Below are positions 40,282-48,088 of a DNA stretch of 48,088 bases, piece after piece. Location: positions 1 through 48,088 of the forward strand of contig DXCU01000049.1 in NCBI GenBank assembly GCA_019115845.1. Reading direction: 5' to 3'. The notes below the pieces were generated by a model. It was not told where the DNA came from. It was given only the letters and a program-made list of their open reading frames with translations, and did no database searches. The first letter of the stretch is position 1. Every line of letters begins with the position of its first letter. The DNA is from Candidatus Rubneribacter avistercoris. Lineage in GTDB: Bacteria; Actinomycetota; Coriobacteriia; Coriobacteriales; Eggerthellaceae. The translations under genes were made by a program, and so were the position numbers.

Positions 40282-42768
40282 ATGACCGCACATGAATCCG
40301 CGTTGTCGCGCCGCACGTTCGTCAAGGGATCGCTGGCAGGGTTGGCGATGGCCGGAGCGTCGAACGCCGCGCTCTACGGCTGCGCGCCGCAGGGCCAGCA
40401 AGCCGCGACGGACGCCGCCGGCGAGTCGGCGGCCGACCAGATCGCCTGGAGCCAGTGCAACGTCAACTGCGGCGGCAACTGTATCTTCCAATGGCACAGC
40501 CGCGACGGCAAGATCGTCTACATGGAAACCGACAACACTGGTGACGATGATCTGCAGGCCCGCGCGTGCCTGCGCGGGCGCTCCATGCGCCGCTGGATCA
40601 ACCACCCTGACCGCCTGACGAAGCCCATGAAGCGCGTGGGCAAGCGCGGCGAGGGCAAGTTCGAGGAGATCAGCTGGGACGAGGCCATCGACACCATCGC
40701 CGACCAGCTCAAGTACACCATCGACACCTACGGCAACGAGGCCATCTACATCATCTACGCCACCGGCATGTACTCGTGCACGGGCAAACAGCCGGGATTT
40801 CGCCTTCTGAGCCTCTTGGGCGGCTTCGTGAACCAGGGCTACGACTACTCCACGCACATGCTGCAGGCCATCATGCCGTTCATGTACGGCAGCGCGGCCA
40901 ACCTCGACGACGACGGCAACCACGTCACGCTCGGCAAGCCCGCCACGGCGTTCAGCCCCTACGACGCCACGAACGCCTCATCGTTCTCCGAGGCCGAACG
41001 CGCCTCTGACCTGGTGGTCATGTTCGGCAACAGCCCGGCGGAAACCCGCATGGGCGGCGCGAACGCTGTGTGGGACTTCGCGAAGGTGCGCGAGGCTGTG
41101 CAGGGGCGCGGCGGACGCATCATCAACATCGACTACCGCTTGAACGAGTCCGCCTCCGGCCACCCCGACGAGTGGCTGCCCATCCGCACGGGCACCGACG
41201 CGGCGCTCTGCTCGGCCATCGCGCACGAATGGATAGCCAACGGCCAGGTGGACAAGGAGTTTTTGGACGCCTACTGCGTGGGTTACGACGAAGACACCAT
41301 GCCCGAATCTGCCAAGGGCCAGAACAAGTCCTACAAGGACTACATCATGGGCACCGGCTACGACATGGTGGAGAAGACGCCCGAGTGGGCCGCCCCCATC
41401 ACGCAGATTCCGGCCGAGACCATCCGCTCGCTGGCGGCCGAGATAGCCGCCGCCGAGGCGCCGTTCATCTGCCAGGGCTGGGGTCCGCAGCGCCACACCA
41501 ACGGCGAGGACACCACGCGCGCCATCTGCATGCTGCCCATCCTCATTGGCAAGATCGGCCTGCCCGGCACCAACACCGGTCAGCGCGAGGCCGAGCCGCC
41601 CACCTACCTGGTTGGCAGCCTGCCATTCGAAAATCCCGTCAAGACCACCATCCCCGTGTATCAGTGGGCCAACGCCGTGGACCACGGCCACGAGATGACC
41701 GCCACCAACGCCGGCATCATCGGTGCGGACAAACTCTCAAGCGACATCAAGTTCATCTGGAACTACGCGGGCAACTGCCTGACGAACCAACACGGCGACA
41801 TCAACGCCACCCACGATCTGCTGGCCGACGAGAGCAAGTGCGAGTTCATTTTGGTGTGGGACACCGTGATGACCGATTCGGCCAAGTACGCCGACATCCT
41901 GCTGCCCGACGCCATGCGCTCCGAGCAGCTGAACATGCAAACCCAGGGCTATTCGGAGTACTACACCGCCGTCGTGGTGGGCGGACCGGCGCAGGAGCCG
42001 CCGGGCGAATGCCGCACCAGCTACGATGTGTGCGCCGAGATCGCCGACCGCTTCGGCATGAAGGACGCCTTCACCGAGGGCAAGACGCAGGAGGAGTGGA
42101 TTCGGGAACTCTACGAGGCCGGCGCCGAAGCCGACGGCGACATGCCCACCTGGGACGAGATCCGCGCGCAGGGCGTGTACAAACGCGCGCTTGAGCCGGC
42201 CATCGGCCTGGAGGCGTTTCGCGCCGATCCCGAGAACAACCCGCTGGCCACGCCGTCGGGCAAGATAGAGATCTACTCCGAGAGCTTGGCCGAGATAGCC
42301 GCCACCTGGGAGCTTGCGGAAGACGAGGTCATCAATCCCATCCCCGTGTTCACGCCGGGCTTCCAGGGATACGGCTCCGTGACCGAGGAGTACCCGCTGT
42401 ACTGCGCGGGCTTCCACCACAAAAGCCGCACGCATTCCTCGTTCGGTTTCATCGAGGAGCTTGAGCAGGTGGCGCGCCATCAGCTGTGGATGAATCCGCT
42501 GGACGCCGAGCCGCGCGGCATCGCCGACGGCGACACGGTGGCCGTCAAAAGCCCTGCCGGCGAAGTGCGCATTGAAGCGAAGGTGACGCCGCGCATCATC
42601 CCCGGCACCATCGGCATCCCGCAGGGCGCGTGGCACAACGCCGACATGGACGGCGACCGCGTGGACACCGGCGCGTGCGTGAACACGCTCACCACGTACA
42701 AGCCCACGCCGTACGCGAAGGGCAACGGCCCCGCGCACTCCATCATCGCCCAGGTCACGAAGGCTTAA
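40282..42768 (+). CDS. DMSO-reductase-type molybdopterin oxidoreductase, catalytic subunit
   Basis: Protein of 828 residues. The Tat signal is SRRTFVKG (9-16). Cys59, Cys63, Cys67 and Cys96 (C-x3-C-x3-C-x28-C) bind a [4Fe-4S] cluster. GGFVNQGYDYSTHM aligns with the DmsA segment whose serine (S190 here) ligates Mo, so this is a DmsA-like rather than a nitrate- or formate-type enzyme. The molybdopterin dinucleotide-binding domain fills the last ~150 residues. AGGAGG lies five bases before the ATG at 40282. It is first of four genes: two Fe-S subunits and a membrane anchor. The substrate could be DMSO, TMAO, methionine sulfoxide or another small oxidant. Confidence 0.95.
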   Translation: MTAHESALSRRTFVKGSLAGLAMAGASNAALYGCAPQGQQAATDAAGESAADQIAWSQCNVNCGGNCIFQWHSRDGKIVYMETDNTGDDDLQARACLRGRSMRRWINHPDRLTKPMKRVGKRGEGKFEEISWDEAIDTIADQLKYTIDTYGNEAIYIIYATGMYSCTGKQPGFRLLSLLGGFVNQGYDYSTHMLQAIMPFMYGSAANLDDDGNHVTLGKPATAFSPYDATNASSFSEAERASDLVVMFGNSPAETRMGGANAVWDFAKVREAVQGRGGRIINIDYRLNESASGHPDEWLPIRTGTDAALCSAIAHEWIANGQVDKEFLDAYCVGYDEDTMPESAKGQNKSYKDYIMGTGYDMVEKTPEWAAPITQIPAETIRSLAAEIAAAEAPFICQGWGPQRHTNGEDTTRAICMLPILIGKIGLPGTNTGQREAEPPTYLVGSLPFENPVKTTIPVYQWANAVDHGHEMTATNAGIIGADKLSSDIKFIWNYAGNCLTNQHGDINATHDLLADESKCEFILVWDTVMTDSAKYADILLPDAMRSEQLNMQTQGYSEYYTAVVVGGPAQEPPGECRTSYDVCAEIADRFGMKDAFTEGKTQEEWIRELYEAGAEADGDMPTWDEIRAQGVYKRALEPAIGLEAFRADPENNPLATPSGKIEIYSESLAEIAATWELAEDEVINPIPVFTPGFQGYGSVTEEYPLYCAGFHHKSRTHSSFGFIEELEQVARHQLWMNPLDAEPRGIADGDTVAVKSPAGEVRIEAKVTPRIIPGTIGIPQGAWHNADMDGDRVDTGACVNTLTTYKPTPYAKGNGPAHSIIAQVTKA

Positions 42769-42780
42769 GGGGGAAACGAC

Positions 42781-43422
42781 ATGACCCAGTACGGATTTTT
42801 CTTCGACAGCACGCGCTGCACGGGTTGCCGCACCTGCGAGATGGCGTGCAAGGACTACAAGGACCTGCCGCAGACCGTCGCCTACCGCCGCGTCTACGAC
42901 TACGAGGGCGGCACCTGGACCGACGCCGGGAACGGCATCTACACAAGCGACGCATTCGCCTACCACGTGTCGCTGGGCTGCCAGCACTGCACCATGCCCG
43001 CCTGCATGGCTAAATGCCCCCAGGGCGCCATCTCCAAGGACGCCGACACGGGCCTGGTGCTCATCGACGACGAGAAGTGCACGGGCGTGGGCGCCTGCGT
43101 GGAGACGTGCCCCTACAACGTGCCCGTTCTTGACAAGGAGAAGGGCCGGGGCGTGAAGTGCGACGGCTGCGCCGACCGCGTGGCCGAAGGGCTGCAACCC
43201 GTCTGCGTGGAAGCGTGCCCCTTGCGCGCGCTGGAGTTCGGCGACATCGAGGAGCTGCGGGCAGCGCATCCGGACACCGTGGCCGGCATCGCGCCCATGC
43301 CTTCGCCGGATGAGACGACGCCCTCCATCGCCATCCTGCCCTGCCCCGCCGCGAAGGAGCCCGGCGACACCGCCGGAGCCATCGCCAACGGCAAAGAGGT
43401 GACGGGGGTGCCCGCGGCCTAG
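42781..43422 (+). CDS. DmsB-like 4Fe-4S electron transfer subunit 1
   Basis: Protein of 213 residues with four ferredoxin-type Cys clusters: CTGCRTCEMAC (C13, C16, C19, C23), CQHCTMPACMAKCP, CTGVGACVETCP and CDGCADRV paired with CVEACP. It passes electrons from the membrane quinol oxidase subunit to DmsA and is exported with it. It starts 12 bp after dmsA with a GGGGG-type RBS. A second, similar gene follows after a hairpin-rich gap. Confidence 0.94.
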   Translation: MTQYGFFFDSTRCTGCRTCEMACKDYKDLPQTVAYRRVYDYEGGTWTDAGNGIYTSDAFAYHVSLGCQHCTMPACMAKCPQGAISKDADTGLVLIDDEKCTGVGACVETCPYNVPVLDKEKGRGVKCDGCADRVAEGLQPVCVEACPLRALEFGDIEELRAAHPDTVAGIAPMPSPDETTPSIAILPCPAAKEPGDTAGAIANGKEVTGVPAA

Positions 43423-43497
43423 AGCGCGCAGCTCAGGCCGCAGCCTAGAGCGCACCGAGCGCTCCTCCCCTTGGCGCCAAGAAGGGGCATGAGGAAC

Positions 43498-43567
43498 GGG
43501 CGGCTCCCAACACTAACCGGACGCTTCGGAGAGCCGCCCGCCAAGCCCCGCCCCTTGAGGGCGGGGC
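43498..43567 (+). terminator. Two hairpins between the tandem dmsB genes
   Basis: GGGCGGCTC (43498-43506) pairs with GAGCCGCCC (43531-43539), and GCCCCGCCC (43545-43553) pairs with GGGCGGGGC (43559-43567). No T run follows, so partial termination or mRNA processing is more likely than a full stop; it could lower expression of the downstream genes. Confidence 0.6.
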
Positions 43568-43616
43568 GCCCCGGATGCGCTACAATCTCCCTGCTGCCAA
43601 CCACGAAAGCGACACC

Positions 43617-44246
43617 ATGCCCCGAGGCTTTTTCTTCGACAACGCACGCTGCACCGGATGCCGGACCTGCGTCCTTGCCTGCAAGGACTACCGCGACCAC
43701 GGCGCCGACAGCGCGTTTCGCATGGTGATCGACTACGAAGGGGGCTCGTGGTCGCAGCCGGACGAAACGGGAGCCGTCGCGTCGTCCGGTGTGTTCGCCT
43801 ACCACATCTCGCTTGCCTGCAACCACTGCAACAGCCCCGTGTGCACGCAGGTGTGCCCCACCGGAGCCATGCACAAAGACGAGCTGGACCTGGTATGGCC
43901 CGACGCAGACAAATGCATCGGATGCGGCTACTGCACCATGGCCTGCCCCTATCATGCCCCGCGCATCGACGCGCACCTCAAATGCTCCGCCAAGTGCGAC
44001 GGCTGCCGCGACCGCGTGGCCCGCGACCTGCGGCCCGTCTGCGTGGAGGCGTGCCCGTTGCGTGCGTTGGAGTTCGGCGCGTCCTTCGAGCTGCAGAAGC
44101 GCCATCCGGACGCCGTGCGCTCCATCATGCCGCTGCCGAACGAAAGCGCCACCAACCCCAATCTCTACATCCTGCCTTCCCCTGCCGCGCTGCGGGCGGC
44201 ACAAGGCGGCGGAAGCATTGCAAACCGCGAGGAGCTCAACCTATGA
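43617..44246 (+). CDS. DmsB-like 4Fe-4S electron transfer subunit 2
   Basis: Protein of 209 residues, a clear paralogue of the preceding gene product. It has the same four clusters (CTGCRTCVLAC, CNHCNSPVCTQVCP, CIGCGYCTMACP, CDGCRDRV with CVEACP) and the same PLRALEFG end block. I start at the ATG at 43617 (MPRGFFFDN aligns with the first subunit); RBS is weak. It overlaps the dmsC-like gene by 4 bp (ATGA) and so is coupled to it. It may be the partner of the anchor protein, with subunit 1 belonging to the catalytic protein. Confidence 0.92.
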   Translation: MPRGFFFDNARCTGCRTCVLACKDYRDHGADSAFRMVIDYEGGSWSQPDETGAVASSGVFAYHISLACNHCNSPVCTQVCPTGAMHKDELDLVWPDADKCIGCGYCTMACPYHAPRIDAHLKCSAKCDGCRDRVARDLRPVCVEACPLRALEFGASFELQKRHPDAVRSIMPLPNESATNPNLYILPSPAALRAAQGGGSIANREELNL

Positions 44247-45097
44247 CCAGCGGATTCGATGCGTTTTCCCTTGCGATATTCACCTCGCTCGCACCAGCGG
44301 GCGCCGTGGCGTTCGTCACGCTCGCCTTCGCACGGCTCGGCGTTGCCAACCGCGAGGCCGCCGTGCGGCTCGACCGCATGCTGGCGCTGCCGTTCTCCGT
44401 CGTGCTCGTCGGGTTCATCGCTTCGGCCACGCACCTCGGCACGCCGGCCAACGCACTGCACGTGTTCACCGGCATCGGACGCTCCCCGCTTTCCAACGAA
44501 GTGCTGGCCGCCGTGGCGTTTCTGTTCTTGGCCGGATCGTACTGGATGGCGGCCTTCAAGGAGCGCTTCCCCGACTCTTTGGCCAGGCCGTGGCTTCTGC
44601 TCGGCATTGCGGCGGCCTGCGCGCTGGTGATTTGCACGTCGATGGCCTACGCCGTGCGCACCGTTCCCACCTGGGACACCGCGTTCACGCCGACGAACCT
44701 GGCGCTGGGAGCGTTGTTGGCGGGCCCCGTGCTTGGGCTGCTGTTCTTGGAAGCGGCGCGCGCCCGTCCGCGGGCGCTGGAGATGGCGCTTGCGGGCATT
44801 GCGTGCGTTGCGCTGGCCGCAGGCTGCGCGGTGCTGGCGGCGCATGCGGAAAGCCTGGGGGGCATCGCGAACAACGAGGTTGCGGCCACGTCGCTTGCAC
44901 CGCACTACGGAGCGGCCGTTGTCGCGCACCTCGTGCTGGGCGCGCTCGGCGTGGCGGCCGCCGCTTGGTCGGTGCGGCGCGGCCAACCCGAGCGCTTGAC
45001 GCTCATCCTGCGCATAGCCGCAGCCGCCCTGACGCTTTCCGCCGTGTTCGTCACACGCATCGGCTTCTACCACCTCCACATGACCGTAGGGTTTTGA
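44243..45097 (+). CDS. DmsC-like membrane anchor subunit
   Basis: Protein of 284 residues with about eight hydrophobic segments. The start MTSGFDAFSLAIFTSLAPAG and the SATHLGTPANALHVF segment are typical of DmsC. It anchors the DMSO-reductase-type complex and takes electrons from menaquinol. The ATG overlaps the stop of the preceding gene, with GAGGAG inside that gene as RBS. It is the last gene of the operon. Confidence 0.92.
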   Translation: MTSGFDAFSLAIFTSLAPAGAVAFVTLAFARLGVANREAAVRLDRMLALPFSVVLVGFIASATHLGTPANALHVFTGIGRSPLSNEVLAAVAFLFLAGSYWMAAFKERFPDSLARPWLLLGIAAACALVICTSMAYAVRTVPTWDTAFTPTNLALGALLAGPVLGLLFLEAARARPRALEMALAGIACVALAAGCAVLAAHAESLGGIANNEVAATSLAPHYGAAVVAHLVLGALGVAAAAWSVRRGQPERLTLILRIAAAALTLSAVFVTRIGFYHLHMTVGF

Positions 45098-45136
45098 GCA
45101 GCGGGGACGCACGCGGGTTGCCGCGCGCTTGCGCGG

Positions 45137-45330
45137 CGGCATCCTGATCGCACAGCGGCATCCCGCCCTCGCGGCGACATCACGCGCGCTCGCAACGGCA
45201 TCCCGCGTGACTGCGCGGCGCCATCCTGATCGCGCAATGGCATCCCGCTCCTGCAGCGGCATTCCGCTCTCGCGGCGGCATCACGCGCACTAGCAGCGGC
45301 ATCCCAGTCGTGCAGCGGAATCCCTCGCCC
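45137..45330. repeat. Degenerate tandem array, about ten units of 19-23 bp
   Basis: Units start CGGCATCC or a near variant and are 19, 19, 21, 23, 19, 19, 19, 21, 19 bp long, with the last fading out. Units 1-4 and 5-8 resemble each other in order, suggesting one larger duplication. It lies just after the dmsC-like gene. Spacing is too short and sequences too similar throughout to be CRISPR. Confidence 0.75.
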
Positions 45331-45456
45331 TCTGCCAAACCAGCGTTGGCACGGACCCCGCCGAAGGCGGCGCGGCGAGGGATGACCTGGCCCGCGTTGG
45401 CGGCGGCTCGCGCGACAGGCCGGCCCGCCGCACCGCCGGCGGCGAAGGGGCAGTCG

Positions 45457-45619
45457 CAAGTTGGTCACAAACCGCGCCCTGTGGCACGCGCGGGGCCGGT
45501 TTCGCGCCCTCCGCGCCCCTCGCGCCCGGAGAATCCCCAGGTCGCGGAAATCGCGCGGTCCACCGGCGTGCCGGATCGGCCGCCTCGCGTGCCACAGGGC
45601 GCGGTTTGTGACCAACTTG
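45457..45619. repeat. 163-bp inverted-repeat element, copy 2
   Basis: The 31-bp arms (45457-45487 and 45589-45619) are perfectly complementary, enclosing 101 bp. Same length as copy 1 at 2286-2448, and orientation is the same. A flank block with CTGCCAAACC and TGGCACGG (about 45325-45354) also precedes copy 1, but at a different distance. Confidence 0.88.
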
Positions 45620-45674
45620 CGGGAGGCGGCCGCCCCGAACAAGCTCGCGCGCCCAGCCCCCCCCCCGCAACCGC

Positions 45675-46157
45675 CTAATGCCCGCCGCCGGCCATCATCT
45701 TGACGGCGTGCGGGAGCGCGGCCACGATGCCATCCCAGTTCTCACGCGCGGCCTTCTCGCTGCCGGGCAGGTTGATCACCAGATGGCGGCCCCGCTGCAT
45801 GCACAGCGCACGCGAGAGCATGGCGTAGGGCGTGATGGCCAGCGAGTGCGCGCGCATGGCCTCGGCGATGCCGGGCACGTTGCGGTCGCACACGTCCATC
45901 GTTGCCTCGGGCGTCACGTCGCGCAGGGAAAGCCCGCTGCCACCGCAGGTCAGCACCACGTCCACGTCAGCCTCATCGCATGCGCGCACAATGGCCTCCG
46001 CAATGAGCGGCCGCTCGTCGGGCACCACCACATGGCTTTCGCACTTCCAACCCCTCTCGGCGATGAGCGCCTCAAGCGCCGCGCCCGCCGTGTCCTCTTT
46101 CATGCCGCGCGTATCGGAGCACGTGACTATGGCGAAGGTGATGAGGTTCTCGGACAT
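45675..46157 (-). CDS. mogA: Molybdopterin adenylyltransferase, MogA/MoaB family
   Basis: Protein of 160 residues. It has the fold's signature TCSDTRGMKEDTAG, TCGGSGLSLRDVTPEA and the closing INLPGSEKAARENW. It adenylates molybdopterin before metal insertion. GTAGGAGG lies before the ATG and the gene is 9 bp downstream of moeA, so the two form an operon. It supplies cofactor to the DMSO-reductase-type enzyme encoded next door on the other strand. MoaB as the name is equally possible. Confidence 0.9.
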   Translation of the reverse strand: MSENLITFAIVTCSDTRGMKEDTAGAALEALIAERGWKCESHVVVPDERPLIAEAIVRACDEADVDVVLTCGGSGLSLRDVTPEATMDVCDRNVPGIAEAMRAHSLAITPYAMLSRALCMQRGRHLVINLPGSEKAARENWDGIVAALPHAVKMMAGGGH

Positions 46158-46166
46158 ACAACCCTC

Positions 46167-47423
46167 CTACAGAACGGTTTCTTCGGACACGTCGAGCAGC
46201 ACGCACTCCACCACGGACCCCGCCGTGCGCGATTCCAGGCCCTCCGGCAAGATGACCATGCAGTTGCTGCGCTGGATGGGGCCGAACAGCCCCGAGCTTT
46301 GGTTCTTCGCCGGCGTCACCACGTAAGCGCCGTCCCCGTCTTTGGCAAGCGTCGAGCGCAGGAAGATGCGCCGGGGGTCTTTCTTCTTCGCATCGGTTGC
46401 AAGGCGCGCCTTCACGACGGGCCGCTCGAAGCGCGAGAAGCCCTGCATCTTGCGCAGCGCCGGGCGGATGATCATCTCGAATCCCACGTAGGCCGCCGCC
46501 GGGTTGCCGGGCAAGCCGAACACAGGCGTGCCGTCCACCAGGCCGAACGTCTGAGCTTTGCCCGGACGCATGTTCACCGTGGTCATGAGCAGCTGCCCCA
46601 ACTCCTCCACCACCGGCTTGATGAAGTCGAAGTCGCCGTTGGACGCGCCGCCGCTCGTCACCACGAAGTCGTACGACGCCGCCGCATCGCGCACGGCGGC
46701 GGCAAGCGCCTCATGCGTGTCCTCCACGATGGGCAGGATAGCGGGCACCGCGCCCGCCGCCTGCGCGCAGGCGGCCAGCGCATAGCTGTTGGAGTTGCGG
46801 ATCTTGCCGGGGGCGGGCACTTCAGTTGGCTCCACCAGCTCCGACCCTATGGCGATCACCGCCACGTGCGGACGGCGGTACGTGGGCACCTCCGTGACGC
46901 CGCAGCTGGCAAGAAACCCCACGCCGGCCGTGCCGATCACCTCGCCGCGCCCGACCACCACCTCGCCCGCGCGCGCCTCCTCGCCCGCCTCGCGCACGTT
47001 CGCACGCTCGCCGGCGGGTGCGCGAAACGCCACGCGGCTGCCGGGCTTGCCGTCGCCGGCCACCACGTCCACGATCTCGTACTTCACCACGGCGTCCGCG
47101 TCGGCGGGCAGCGGCGCGCCCGTCATGATGCGCACGCACTGGCCGGCGCCGATGACGCCCTCGAACACGTCGCCCGCCGCCACCTCGGCGATGACGTCCA
47201 GCTCCACGGGGGACTCCGGCGACGCCTCGGCCAGCTCGGACGCGCGCACCGCGAACCCGTCCATGGCCGAATGGGCGAACGGGGCGATGTCGATGTCGCT
47301 TGCCAGATCGGCTGCGGCCACACGGCCCACGGCCTCCAGCACGGGCACCGTCTCCACCGGCAACGGACCCACGTGCGACAGCACGAGCGCGCGCGCCTCC
47401 TCGAGCGAGATCATCTCCGACAT
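46167..47423 (-). CDS. moeA: Molybdopterin molybdotransferase
   Basis: Protein of 418 residues that inserts molybdate into adenylated molybdopterin. Features: FAHSAMDGFAV, IMTGAPLPADADAVV, GSELVEPTE with GKIRNSN, SGGASNGDFDF and GTPVFGLPGNPAAAYVGFE, in the MoeA order. Full length. AAGGGG precedes the ATG by about five bases. It is first of the moeA-mogA operon. Nothing suggests a fused domain. Confidence 0.94.
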   Translation of the reverse strand: MSEMISLEEARALVLSHVGPLPVETVPVLEAVGRVAAADLASDIDIAPFAHSAMDGFAVRASELAEASPESPVELDVIAEVAAGDVFEGVIGAGQCVRIMTGAPLPADADAVVKYEIVDVVAGDGKPGSRVAFRAPAGERANVREAGEEARAGEVVVGRGEVIGTAGVGFLASCGVTEVPTYRRPHVAVIAIGSELVEPTEVPAPGKIRNSNSYALAACAQAAGAVPAILPIVEDTHEALAAAVRDAAASYDFVVTSGGASNGDFDFIKPVVEELGQLLMTTVNMRPGKAQTFGLVDGTPVFGLPGNPAAAYVGFEMIIRPALRKMQGFSRFERPVVKARLATDAKKKDPRRIFLRSTLAKDGDGAYVVTPAKNQSSGLFGPIQRSNCMVILPEGLESRTAGSVVECVLLDVSEETVL

Positions 47424-47800
47424 AGCCTCCCCTTCCTATCGCGCCCAACACGCCCATACAACCGGAATATGCACCGTCAAGCATTATACCCCCACCAGAA
47501 TGAAACCACGCAACTTCCTCTCCCCTGACCCCGGGAGAGTCTCCGCATGGGACGCGCATAGCCTGCCGCTGCCGTCAAAACCGTCTTGGCAATTGCTTGG
47601 CCGCTTCGCCGCAATCCCGCCAAATTCCATGGCGGGAAGTTCGACCTCGGCGCAGAGCAACTCGCGAATGAACCCTGCACGCAAAGGGGCAGATAGGGGA
47701 TGCTTCGCTCTCGCACGATATTTGCACGGCTGAATGTCAGCGCAAGTGCAAGCTGCGAGGCCGTGTCGCGACATTCAACCGTTGTTAGCAGAGGACTGGG

Positions 47801-47875
47801 CAAACGGTAAAATATGATGGAATTCTCGAATCCATTACCGTTTGGCTAAAGCGCCGGGGCTTTTTGGCGTTTAGC
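47801..47875. repeat. Two adjacent dyads in an AT-richer patch
   Basis: CAAACGGTAA (47801-47810) pairs perfectly with TTACCGTTTG (47835-47844), with an inner ATGGA/TCCAT. GCTAAA-g-CGCC (47845-47855) pairs with GGCGTTTAGC (47866-47875), with CTTTTT in its loop. It could be an operator pair, a terminator or an element end. Confidence 0.6.
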
Positions 47876-47973
47876 GTTTCCCCAGGCGCGAAGACGCTGG
47901 CGTCCGCTGTTAAACCGCCGTTAGAACGAACCGGCGTTTGCCGGATCTCGGGCCGGACCTTCCCTGGCCGGGC

Positions 47974-48064
47974 GCCGGGCAAGGCCCTCCCCGCCTGACG
48001 GGTGGGGTTTTGCCCGGCGAGCCGGCCTGGCCTCTGTCAATCCTGTTTTAACAGAGAGACCGGC
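47974..48064 (+). ncRNA. Structured RNA candidate at right end
   Basis: GCCGGGCAA (47974-47982) pairs with TTGCCCGGC (48010-48018) around an inner CCCCGCC/GG..GGGG stem. Next to it GCCGG (48021-48025) with CCGGC (48060-48064) encloses CTCTGT/ACAGAG (48032-48037, 48051-48056). Two stable stems side by side suggest a leader or terminator for a gene beyond the edge. No riboswitch class could be matched. Confidence 0.35.
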
Positions 48065-48088
48065 CCGAAGTGGCACGGATCGCGTCTT

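Larger units (their letters stand above)
45098..45674. other. 577-bp intergenic region with repeat arrays
   Basis: No gene. It holds a degenerate tandem array (45137-45330) followed by the second copy of the 163-bp inverted-repeat element (45457-45619) and its conserved flank near 45325-45354. Confidence 0.7.
47424..48088. other. 665-bp non-coding right end with strong hairpins
   Basis: No convincing gene. It holds the moeA upstream region, the dyads at 47801-47875 and a block of strong hairpins at 47974-48064 that runs to the window edge. Short ORFs here lack RBS and family similarity. Confidence 0.5.

Noticed and set aside
40978-43455. Long minus-strand open frames opposite the DMSO-reductase operon
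   Set aside because: They are antisense shadows typical of GC-rich coding DNA; they lack RBS and family motifs, while the plus-strand frames carry all cofactor motifs.
45137-45330. CRISPR array
   Set aside because: Units are 19-23 bp with no unique spacers and are degenerate throughout; no cas genes are near.
47484-47774. 96-codon minus-strand ORF upstream of moeA
   Set aside because: No RBS, no recognisable domain and an unusual Cys/Arg-rich composition; it overlaps the moeA leader.
1-48088. tRNA, rRNA genes or insertion sequences with transposases
   Set aside because: I saw no cloverleaf, no rRNA sequence and no transposase or integrase motif in any frame.

Overview
The window is GC-rich and its gene content points to an anaerobic gut actinobacterium of the Coriobacteriia, most likely Eggerthellaceae (Eggerthella/Gordonibacter-like). 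The pointers are Tat-exported flavoprotein and molybdopterin reductases, each divergent from a LuxR-type regulator with a large membrane domain, together with NfnAB, Moco genes and dense ABC-2 exporters. This placement is an inference from gene families; no rRNA or tRNA is present to confirm it.

Layout. 1-220: promoter of a gene off the left edge and a cluster of direct and inverted repeats. 235-10681: a Uup-like ABC-F ATPase, then an ABC-2 exporter operon (one permease, two ATPases) divergent from a TetR regulator, then a second ABC operon that also encodes a YtrA-type GntR regulator and a DUF1648/DUF5808 membrane protein. 10941-15573: CPBP protease, MFS exporter, pth, a tiny membrane peptide opposed by a convergent small RNA (type I toxin-antitoxin-like), and prs. 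15905-19894: first LuxR/reductase module, with a 763-residue FMN/FAD protein. 20107-21350: a second type I-like toxin locus directly beside a type II RHH/PIN toxin-antitoxin pair. 21478-25957: glmU-nhaA, hpf, acpP. 26458-29706: second LuxR/flavoprotein module. 29877-33593: nfnA-nfnB-folC. 33794-38475: YczE-like protein, CorA, an AT-rich regulatory island, a family 4 uracil-DNA glycosylase and alanine racemase. 38549-45097: third LuxR/reductase module, a DMSO-reductase-type cluster dmsA-dmsB-dmsB-dmsC. 45675-47423: mogA and moeA for molybdenum cofactor. 47424-48088: non-coding, with strong hairpins.

How the genes fit together. Three exported reductases probably serve as alternative terminal electron acceptor systems, each controlled by its own divergent regulator. 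MogA and MoeA supply the cofactor needed by DmsA. NfnAB balances ferredoxin, NADH and NADPH pools. The rest is housekeeping (prs, pth, glmU, acpP, folC, alr, hpf) and drug or peptide export.

The most notable non-coding content is: two loci with matched convergent sigma70 promoter-terminator RNAs opposite peptides of 25-26 residues; a 163-bp inverted-repeat element present twice with identical length and a compensatory base-pair change; several long operator-like inverted repeats in divergent promoter regions; and an AT-rich island with a repeated TAACGAAAGAA motif.
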